In this document: positions 1 to 5,100 of the stretch, one piece after another
Layout of the letters: the number at the start of each line of letters is the position of its first letter
How positions within the stretch are numbered: the first letter of the stretch is position 1
DNA from: RGIG5472 sp051867635
Lineage (GTDB): Bacteria; Bacillota; Clostridia; Oscillospirales; Oscillospiraceae
Assembly: GCA_051867635.1 (NCBI GenBank)
Contig: JBJDYT010000068.1
Coordinates: forward strand, 1-14,606
Direction: 5' to 3'
Length of the DNA stretch: 14,606 bases
Translations under genes and position numbers: made by a program
The notes under the pieces: model-generated
The model's database searches: none
Told to the model about the DNA's origin: nothing
Seen by the model: the letters and a program-made list of their open reading frames with translations, nothing else

Positions 1-55
1 CTACGAAAAGGAGACCATCACCGGCGAGGAGTTCATGAAGATCCTGAACGCCTGA
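1..55 (+). CDS. ftsH: C-terminal tail of an FtsH-like ATP-dependent zinc metalloprotease (5' part outside window)
   Basis: Only the last 17 codons are inside the window, reading YEKETITGEEFMKILNA and then TGA at 53-55. The pattern 'EKETxxGEEFMxIL' is characteristic of the extreme C-terminus of bacterial FtsH, a membrane-anchored AAA+ protease that degrades misfolded membrane proteins and regulators. None of the catalytic parts (AAA module, HExxH zinc site) can be seen here, so the call rests on this short tail alone. A strong intrinsic terminator begins 32 bases after the stop, so the gene ends its transcription unit. Another protein ending in a similar acidic tail cannot be excluded. Confidence 0.55.
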   Translation, partial: YEKETITGEEFMKILNA

Positions 56-86
56 CAGCGCCGCGCACACAGGAAAACGCGTAACG

Positions 87-127
87 AAACAGGCAAGGCA
101 GCGTATGCCTTGCCTGTTTGCTTTTTG
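87..127 (+). terminator. Intrinsic terminator after the ftsH-like gene
   Basis: A perfect 14-bp stem (AAACAGGCAAGGCA at 87-100 with its complement at 106-119) closes a 5-base loop and is followed by a T-rich run (GCTTTTTGCTT). It lies between the ftsH-like stop and the 3' end of the convergent TetR gene. Confidence 0.85.
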
Positions 128-143
128 CTTGCTTCCGCCGGGG

Positions 144-656
144 TCAAGGCGTTTTTCCCGCCCGCTGGCTCTCCAGCCAGAGCTCTCCCATTTCCTCGGG
201 CGTCTCCGGCATCCCGCGGTGAAACCACTCGTCGATCCAGCCGTACAGGCCGTAGGCAAGCCACGCGCTGGCATAGGCCTCCGCGTTGGACTGTGCCTCC
301 TTGGGGCCGCACACGTCTTTGATGTTCTGCAGGATCAGATAGGACAACCCCTCCCGATAAAGCAGGGAGAACAGTTCCTTGTGCTGGTAATAGTGGCGGA
401 AGAGGACCTCCCCGAAGTTCCCGGAGGGATCCTTCTCCGCCTCCTTTCCCCAGGCGGTAATGAGCTGGTCCAGATGCTGCCGCAGGATCTCCTCCTTGCT
501 GCCGAAGTTGCGGTAAAAGGACATGCGGCCCACCCCGGCCCTCCGGATCAGGGCCGTGACGGTGATACTCTCAAAGGACTGCCTGCCCATCAGCTCCAGC
601 AGCGCTGTGGTGATGCACTCCTTGACAAAAGCGTTGGCCTCCTGCTTCTTGTTCAT
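144..656 (-). CDS. TetR/AcrR-family transcriptional regulator
   Basis: The product is a 170-residue DNA-binding repressor-type protein. The N-terminal ~60 residues carry the TetR helix-turn-helix: 'ITTALLELMGRQSFESITVTALIRRAGVGRMSFYRNFGSKEEIL' in outline, with the family's AGVGRMSFYRNFGSKEEIL recognition segment. The C-terminal ~110 residues are the helical ligand/dimerisation domain and end in the 'W..RGM.ETPEEM' pattern common in Firmicute TetR proteins. The reading frame stays open far upstream, but MNKKQ at 656 is the start because a GGGAGG ribosome site lies just upstream and a promoter lies further upstream. It is divergent from the alpha/beta hydrolase at 774, which is its most likely target, along with itself. 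The ligand is unknown. Confidence 0.88.
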   Translation of the reverse strand: MNKKQEANAFVKECITTALLELMGRQSFESITVTALIRRAGVGRMSFYRNFGSKEEILRQHLDQLITAWGKEAEKDPSGNFGEVLFRHYYQHKELFSLLYREGLSYLILQNIKDVCGPKEAQSNAEAYASAWLAYGLYGWIDEWFHRGMPETPEEMGELWLESQRAGKTP

Positions 657-665
657 GTGATACAA
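654..665. repeat. Left arm of a 12-bp inverted duplication (candidate TetR operator)
   Basis: CATGTGATACAA here is the exact reverse complement of TTGTATCACATG at 728-739. Each arm contains the partial dyad TGTnnnACA. The left arm overlaps the tetR start codon. A role as a second operator is inference. Confidence 0.45.
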
Positions 666-699
666 ATCCCTCCCGTCGTCCCTCAACCGCCGGCGCGGC

Positions 700-728
700 T
701 TGTGTGGGGCAAGGCGATGTGGTACCAT
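700..728 (+). promoter_or_regulatory. Candidate promoter for the alpha/beta hydrolase gene
   Basis: TTGTGT (700-705), a 17-base spacer and TACCAT (723-728) fit a sigma-A-type promoter reading toward the hydrolase start at 774. The match is moderate. The -10 adjoins the right arm of the inverted duplication and faces the minus-strand tetR promoter. Confidence 0.4.
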
Positions 729-756
729 TGTATCACATGAGGACAGAATCCTGCAA
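727..756 (-). promoter_or_regulatory. tetR promoter overlapped by candidate operator
   Basis: On the minus strand TTGCAG (751-756) and TACAAT (727-732) are separated by 18 bases, a good sigma-A-type promoter. The -10 sits inside the right arm (TTGTATCACATG, 728-739) of the inverted duplication, so a protein bound there would block tetR transcription. Confidence 0.55.
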
Positions 757-773
757 AGAGGAAGGCATCGTTT

Positions 774-1727
774 ATGAAAAAAGCACTGAAAATCGTTCTG
801 ATCGCGGCCGGCGTCCTGCTGGCCGCCGTGGTCCTGTTCATCACGGCGCTGTGGTTTCTGGCCGGGAACCAGAGCGTGAGGAAAGACTATTACGAAAACG
901 TGGAGGCCGCCCTGCCGCTGGAGCGGCTCTACACCGCCAAAGGCCCCTGCGCCGTTTCCTCCCGTTCCTATGACATGGAAGACGAGGCGGCCAGGCAGTG
1001 CAGGGTCTGGTACCCCGCCGAGCTGGAGAGCGGCGGCGGACCGTATCCCCTGGTGGTCATGGTCAACGGCACCGGCGTCCCCGCCTCCCGCTACGAGGCG
1101 GTCTTCGAGCACCTGGCCTCCTGGGGCTTCGTGGTGGTGGGAAACGAGGACGAAAACGCCTGGAGCGGCGCTTCCTCCGCCGCCAGCCTGGACCTGCTGC
1201 TCCGCCTGAACGGCGACGCCGCCAGCGTGTTCTATCAGAAGATCGACACGGAGCACATCGGCGCGGCCGGCCACTCCCAGGGCGGCGTGGGCGCCATCAA
1301 CGCCGTGACAGCCCAGGCCAACAGCGGCCTTTACAAGGCCGTCTACACCGCCAGCGCCACCCATGCCGCCCTGGCGGAGCTGCTGGGCTGGTCCTATGAC
1401 ATGAGCCGGGTGTCCATTCCCTGCTTCATGACCGCCGGGACGCTGCAGGCGGACGCCGGAAGCGGAGAGGACTACGGCATCGCGCCGCTGGAATCCCTCC
1501 AGCAGAACTGCGCCGCCGTCCCCGAGGGGGTATACCGGGTCCTGGCCCGGCGGAAGGACGCCGACCATGGAGAAATGCTGGCCAAGGCGGACGGGTACAT
1601 GACGGCCTGGTTCTGCTGGCTGCTGCGCGGAGACGAGACGGCGGCAGGGGTCTTTACCGGCGCGTCGCCGGAGCTGCTGCAAAATACGGACAACTGGCAG
1701 GACGCGGCCATCTATCCCGCCGCCTGA
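774..1727 (+). CDS. Membrane-anchored alpha/beta hydrolase (dienelactone hydrolase/chlorophyllase-like fold)
   Basis: The product is 317 residues. Residues ~5-30 form a hydrophobic N-terminal signal anchor (MKKALKIVLIAAGVLLAAVV..), placing the catalytic domain outside the membrane. The nucleophile elbow is GHSQGG (166-171, Ser168). A strand followed by MVNGTG (96-101) is suited to the oxyanion hole. A late ADHGE gives the likely catalytic His265, and D226 after CFMTAGTLQAD is a candidate acid. Such enzymes cleave esters, amides or related bonds; the substrate cannot be read from sequence. The start is supported by AGAGGAAGG about 8 bases upstream of ATG. It is a single-gene unit divergent from TetR and closed by a bidirectional terminator, so it is probably repressed by that TetR. 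Confidence 0.85.
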   Translation: MKKALKIVLIAAGVLLAAVVLFITALWFLAGNQSVRKDYYENVEAALPLERLYTAKGPCAVSSRSYDMEDEAARQCRVWYPAELESGGGPYPLVVMVNGTGVPASRYEAVFEHLASWGFVVVGNEDENAWSGASSAASLDLLLRLNGDAASVFYQKIDTEHIGAAGHSQGGVGAINAVTAQANSGLYKAVYTASATHAALAELLGWSYDMSRVSIPCFMTAGTLQADAGSGEDYGIAPLESLQQNCAAVPEGVYRVLARRKDADHGEMLAKADGYMTAWFCWLLRGDETAAGVFTGASPELLQNTDNWQDAAIYPAA

Positions 1728-1757
1728 GGCAGGGCGCGCCGGGGACACAGAGCGGGC

Positions 1758-1797
1758 AAAAAAGCCAGGGCTCCCCACAGGGGGCCCTGGCTTTTTT
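1758..1797. terminator. Bidirectional intrinsic terminator
   Basis: GCCAGGGC (1764-1771) pairs with GCCCTGGC (1784-1791), flanked by six A on the left and six T on the right. It works in both directions and serves the convergent hydrolase (+) and MerR (-) genes. The MerR stop codon abuts the T-run. Confidence 0.9.
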
Positions 1798-2597
1798 CAT
1801 TGTTCCGCGGCCATCTGTATCTCGCTGTGCAGGCTGTCAAAGTGCACCTTGTCCAGCAGCATGTTGGAGATGAGGACCAGCCTGCCCTCCCGGGGCGGAA
1901 GATCCTCCCGCAGCAGCCGCTCCATGTCCGTCTCCGACGTCAGGTCGGCCTGCAGGCAGGTGTAGTCCCCGCCGGGCGCCAGCAGGATGCGCCCGTCCCC
2001 CGGGTCCGGATGCAGGACCTGGAAGCAGAAGCAGAGCTGGCCCGCCCCGCTCTCCCCGCGGAGCAGGACGCCGGCGGGAAAGACGGGCGCCATGCCCTTT
2101 TCCTGGGCCTCGCGGAACAGCTCCATGGGGCGGTTCTCCCCCTTTTTCGGGACCCCCCGCCAGCCCTCCGGGACAGGCTCCGCCAGGAAGGCGCGCGCCC
2201 CGATCCGGCGGGTGTAGAGCTGTCCGCAGCCGCTGTAGCGCCGGTTCTCCTCGATCCGGTCCAGGTTGAACTGGGTCAGCTCCAGCTTTTCCTGCATCTC
2301 CTCCAGTTTCTCCTGCATGACCTGCTTGCCCCTGGTCAGGATGCTCTTCTGGTCCAGCGCGCCGCTCTCGTCCATATAGCTCTTCAGCTCCTTCAGCGGG
2401 ATGTCCAGCGCGATGCAGGACAGGATGGAATCCAGGACCCCCAGCTGCTCTGGCAGATAGTAGCGGTAGCCTGTCTCCGGGTCGATCCGGGCGGGCGTCA
2501 GGATCTGAAGCTTTTCATAGTAGCGCAGCGAGCCGATGCTCACCTTCCGAAGGCCGGCGAATTCGCTGATGGTAAGGTATCCCTGTTTCAAGCGCAT
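1797..2597 (-). CDS. MerR-family regulator with C-terminal effector-binding domain (BmrR-like layout)
   Basis: About 264-266 residues. The N-terminal ~70 residues are a MerR winged helix-turn-helix (LTISEFAGLRKVSIGSLRYY, then EKLQILTPARIDPETGYRYY). A long coiled-coil linker follows (KSILTRGKQVMQEKLEEMQEKLELTQ), then a ~150-residue C-terminal domain laid out like the drug-binding domains of BmrR/TipA-type activators. The frame is open further upstream, but the family N-terminus starts here. The ATG at 2597 is only one base from AAAGGAGG, too close for normal initiation. An in-frame TTG at 2591 has a 7-base spacing and may be the true start. It is divergent from the MarR/ABC exporter operon with overlapping promoters, so it probably controls that operon. 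Confidence 0.87.
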   Translation of the reverse strand: MRLKQGYLTISEFAGLRKVSIGSLRYYEKLQILTPARIDPETGYRYYLPEQLGVLDSILSCIALDIPLKELKSYMDESGALDQKSILTRGKQVMQEKLEEMQEKLELTQFNLDRIEENRRYSGCGQLYTRRIGARAFLAEPVPEGWRGVPKKGENRPMELFREAQEKGMAPVFPAGVLLRGESGAGQLCFCFQVLHPDPGDGRILLAPGGDYTCLQADLTSETDMERLLREDLPPREGRLVLISNMLLDKVHFDSLHSEIQMAAEQ

Positions 2598-2692
2598 CCC
2601 TCCTTTCGGCGCAGGCCGCTGCGTTGTCCAAAATGGACAATACGCCGGAGAAAAAAGCGGAAAAGACCGTGAAACATTTCGCTGCGCAGCGC

Positions 2693-2723
2693 TTGACTCT
2701 GCTATTATAGCAGAGTTTATACT
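2693..2723 (+). promoter_or_regulatory. MerR-type promoter with 19-bp spacer driving the marR-ABC exporter operon
   Basis: TTGACT (2693-2698) and TATACT (2718-2723) are good -35 and -10 hexamers, but the spacer is 19 bases, longer than the normal 17. This is the hallmark of promoters activated by MerR-family proteins, which untwist the over-long spacer. A perfect palindrome fills the spacer. The first gene downstream is marR at 2837. Confidence 0.78.
2696..2716. promoter_or_regulatory. 21-bp perfect palindrome, candidate MerR operator
   Basis: Half-sites ACTCTGCTA (2696-2704) and TAGCAGAGT (2708-2716) flank a TTA centre. The palindrome sits between the -35 and -10 of the plus-strand promoter and covers the -10 (TATAAT) of the minus-strand merR promoter. 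A regulator bound here would act on both directions. Confidence 0.78.
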
Positions 2724-2732
2724 GCTGTGCAA
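2704..2732 (-). promoter_or_regulatory. merR promoter (canonical 17-bp spacer)
   Basis: On the minus strand TTGCAC (2727-2732) and a perfect TATAAT (2704-2709) are separated by 17 bases. The -10 lies in the palindromic operator, consistent with autoregulation of merR. The leader to the merR start is about 100 bases. Confidence 0.75.
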
Positions 2733-2836
2733 TCACAGATCGCCGCGGAAACGGGCCCTTGCCCGGAAAGTCCGCGCGCGGGCAAGACAGCCGCGCGGCG
2801 CGCAGGCGCGCCCATGAAACACAGGAGACAGACAAC

Positions 2837-3262
2837 ATGGCCACATTGGAGCAGACGGAGTTCGTGATCCGTCATCTGCGGGAGCTGCAGCCGGCGGAGG
2901 TCCTCGGCCCGCTCAGCGAGGGAGACGCCGGCGCCGGCGCCGTCCTTCGCCTGCTGTACGAATCCTCCGCCAACATCACCGCGGGAGAGATCAGCGCGCG
3001 CATGCACGTCAGCACGGCCAGAGTCGCCGTGCTGCTGCGGAACATGAGCGCCAAGGGGCTCATCGAGGAGGAGGCGGACCGCCGCGACGGGCGGCTGAAG
3101 ATGGTCCGTCTCTCCCCCGCCGGCAGGCAAAAGGCCCGGCAGATTCACGAGCGGGTCTGCGCGGAAGCCGCCGCGGTCATCGACAAGGTCGGAATGGACA
3201 AGATACAGCAGCTGCTGCTGATCCTGGACGAGATCAAGGCGGCCGCCGGCCCCGGCCCCTGA
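2837..3262 (+). CDS. MarR-family transcriptional regulator
   Basis: 141 residues. The central part is a winged helix-turn-helix of MarR type: ITAGEISARMHVSTARVAVLLRNM (recognition region), then the wing 'GLIEEEADRRDGRLKMVRLSPAGR', where the D-x-R-D-x-R-turn matches the DERDRR motif of the family. Terminal helices supply the dimer interface. MarR proteins usually repress efflux genes until a phenolic or xenobiotic ligand binds. ATG at 2837 is chosen because CAGGAG lies about 9 bases upstream; the upstream in-frame extension is Arg-rich and non-family. The leader (2733-2836) is GC-rich and can form hairpins, for example CTTGCCCG/CGGGCAAG at 2758-2786. It is first in the exporter operon and so adds a second regulator beside MerR. 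Confidence 0.87.
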   Translation: MATLEQTEFVIRHLRELQPAEVLGPLSEGDAGAGAVLRLLYESSANITAGEISARMHVSTARVAVLLRNMSAKGLIEEEADRRDGRLKMVRLSPAGRQKARQIHERVCAEAAAVIDKVGMDKIQQLLLILDEIKAAAGPGP

Positions 3263-3281
3263 CCGGGCGGCCTGTTTTTTT
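3241..3281 (+). terminator. Terminator/attenuator at the marR 3' end
   Basis: GGCCGCC (3241-3247) pairs with GGCGGCC (3266-3272), followed by TG and seven T. The hairpin overlaps the last codons and stop of marR and lies before the two ABC genes. No clear promoter is visible between it and the ABC start, so it probably attenuates rather than fully ends transcription. Confidence 0.6.
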
Positions 3282-3291
3282 GAGAAGATCG

Positions 3292-3304
3292 CTAACCGCG
3301 TTAG
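3292..3304. promoter_or_regulatory. 13-bp palindrome, candidate regulator site upstream of the ABC exporter genes
   Basis: CTAAC-CGC-GTTAG is a perfect short dyad just after the T-run and about 40 bases before the exporter start codon. The TAACnnnGTTA shape resembles operators of winged-helix regulators. A role for the MarR protein here is inference. Confidence 0.35.
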
Positions 3305-3342
3305 GTAAAAACCGAAAAACTGCAAAAGGAGCAAGCAAACCT

Positions 3343-5100
3343 ATGGGGAAAATATTGAAATACCTGAGAAAGCAGGACTGGGCGCTGGCGGCGCTGGCGC
3401 TGGTGTTCATCTTCGTATCCGTCTGGATGGAGATGACCATGCCGGAGTACATGTCCGAGATCACCATGCTGGTCCAGACCCCCGGCAGCGAGATGTCCGA
3501 GATCCTGACTGCCGGCGGGAAAATGCTGCTGTACGCTCTGGGCAGCCTGGCGGCCACCGCCGCCACCTCCGTCTGCGCCGCCAAGCTGGCCACCGGCCTG
3601 GGCGCCACGCTGCGGGGGCGGCTGTTCCACAAGGTGCAGTCGTTCTCCATGGAGGAGATCGGCCGCTTTTCCACCGCCAGCCTGCTGACCCGGACCACCA
3701 ACGACGTGGTGCAGGTGCAGATGCTCATCGTCATGGGCCTGCAGATGCTGCTGCGGGCGCCCATCACCGCCGTCTGGGCCATCTGCAAGATCCGGGGCAA
3801 GGCCTGGCAGTGGACCTTCTCCACCGCGCTGGCCGTGGCGGTGCTGCTGCTGGTGGTCTGCGTGTGCATCTGCCTGACGCTGCCCAAGTTCCGGGCCGTC
3901 CAGAAGCTGACGGACAACCTCAACCGGGTGACCCGGGAGAACCTGACCGGGCTCCGGGTGGTCCGGGCCTATAACGCGGAGGCGTATCAGGAGAAGAAGT
4001 TCGACGACGCCAACGAGGCCCTGACCTCCACCAACCTGTTCACCCAGCGCACCATGTCCTTCATGATGCCCAGCATCCAGCTCGTCATGAGCGGGCTGTC
4101 CCTGGCCATCTACTGGGTCGGCGCCGTGCTCATCAACGAGGCGGGACTGCTGGACAGGATCGCCCTGTTTTCCGACATGGTGGTGTTCTCCCAGTACGCC
4201 ATCCAGGTGGTCATGTCGTTCATGATGCTGGTCATGATCTTCATGATCCTGCCCCGGGCCCAGGTCTCCGCCCGGCGTGTCAACGAGGTGCTGGAGACCG
4301 AGCCCTCCATCCGTGACGGCGACGTCACCGAGGGTAGGGACGGCGTTTGCGGCGAGATCGAGTTCAAAAACGTGTCCTTCCGCTACCCCGACGCGGAGGA
4401 ATACGTGCTGCGGGACATCTCCTTCACCGCCAAAAAGGGCGAGACCGTGGCCCTCATCGGCGCCACCGGCTGCGGCAAGAGCACGGTCATCAATCTGATC
4501 CCCCGGTTCTACGACGCCACGGAGGGACAGGTGCTGGTGGACGGCGTGGACGTCCGGCAGTACACCCAGAAGGCCCTGCGCAGCAAGATCGGCTATGTCT
4601 CCCAGAAGGCCACGCTGTTCACCGGCTCCGTGGCCTCCAACGTGGCCTACGGCGACAACGGCAGGCCCGCCCCGGACCGCGAGGCGGTGCAGGCGGCCGT
4701 GGAGACCGCCCAGGCCTCCGAATTCGTGGAGAAGCTGGAGGGCGGCTGCGACGGCTACGTCGCCCCCGGCGGGGCGAACCTCTCCGGCGGGCAGAAGCAG
4801 CGCCTCTCCATCGCCCGGGCCATCGCCCGGGACCCGGAGATCCTGATCTTCGACGATTCCTTCTCCGCCCTGGACTATAAGACCGACCGGGTCCTGCGCG
4901 CCGCCCTGGACCGGGCGTGCCGGGACACCACCCGGGTCATCGTGGCCCAGCGCATCGGCACCATCCGCGACGCGGACCAGATCATCGTGCTGGACGAGGG
5001 CAGGGTCGTGGGCAAAGGCAGGCACAGCGAGCTGATGGAAAGCTGCGAGACCTACCGCCAGATCGCCCTGTCTCAACTTTCAAAGGAGGAGCTTGCGTAA
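3343..5100 (+). CDS. ABC exporter half-transporter, subunit 1 (degenerate ATP site)
   Basis: 585 residues: an N-terminal transmembrane domain of six predicted helices (residues ~10-310), then a nucleotide-binding domain. Visible motifs are Walker A GATGCGKST (373-381), Q-loop Q421, a consensus signature LSGGQ (480-484) and Walker B ILIFDD (D504). The catalytic position is Asp505 instead of Glu, and the H-loop residue is Gln536 (VAQRIGTI) instead of His. This is the layout of the degenerate-site subunit of heterodimeric exporters such as TM287/288, BmrCD and LmrCD, which move drugs, lipids or peptides out using ATP. ATG at 3343 follows AAAGGAG, and the upstream in-frame TTG at 3280 is in the terminator region. 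The stop overlaps the next start by one base (TAATG), so translation is coupled to subunit 2. Confidence 0.93.
   Translation: MGKILKYLRKQDWALAALALVFIFVSVWMEMTMPEYMSEITMLVQTPGSEMSEILTAGGKMLLYALGSLAATAATSVCAAKLATGLGATLRGRLFHKVQSFSMEEIGRFSTASLLTRTTNDVVQVQMLIVMGLQMLLRAPITAVWAICKIRGKAWQWTFSTALAVAVLLLVVCVCICLTLPKFRAVQKLTDNLNRVTRENLTGLRVVRAYNAEAYQEKKFDDANEALTSTNLFTQRTMSFMMPSIQLVMSGLSLAIYWVGAVLINEAGLLDRIALFSDMVVFSQYAIQVVMSFMMLVMIFMILPRAQVSARRVNEVLETEPSIRDGDVTEGRDGVCGEIEFKNVSFRYPDAEEYVLRDISFTAKKGETVALIGATGCGKSTVINLIPRFYDATEGQVLVDGVDVRQYTQKALRSKIGYVSQKATLFTGSVASNVAYGDNGRPAPDREAVQAAVETAQASEFVEKLEGGCDGYVAPGGANLSGGQKQRLSIARAIARDPEILIFDDSFSALDYKTDRVLRAALDRACRDTTRVIVAQRIGTIRDADQIIVLDEGRVVGKGRHSELMESCETYRQIALSQLSKEELA

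Noticed and set aside
657..1778. N-terminal extension of the TetR frame upstream of 656
   Set aside because: It runs antisense through the hydrolase gene and has no family resemblance; a promoter and ribosome site support the start at 656.
3301..5076. A 591-codon minus-strand frame opposite ABC subunit 1
   Set aside because: Antisense shadow; low-complexity composition and no ribosome site, while the plus strand has all ABC motifs.
4917..5099. 61-codon upstream extension of ABC subunit 2
   Set aside because: It overlaps the well-conserved NBD end of subunit 1 in another frame and reads as Arg/Gly/His-rich; the TAATG coupled start is preferred.
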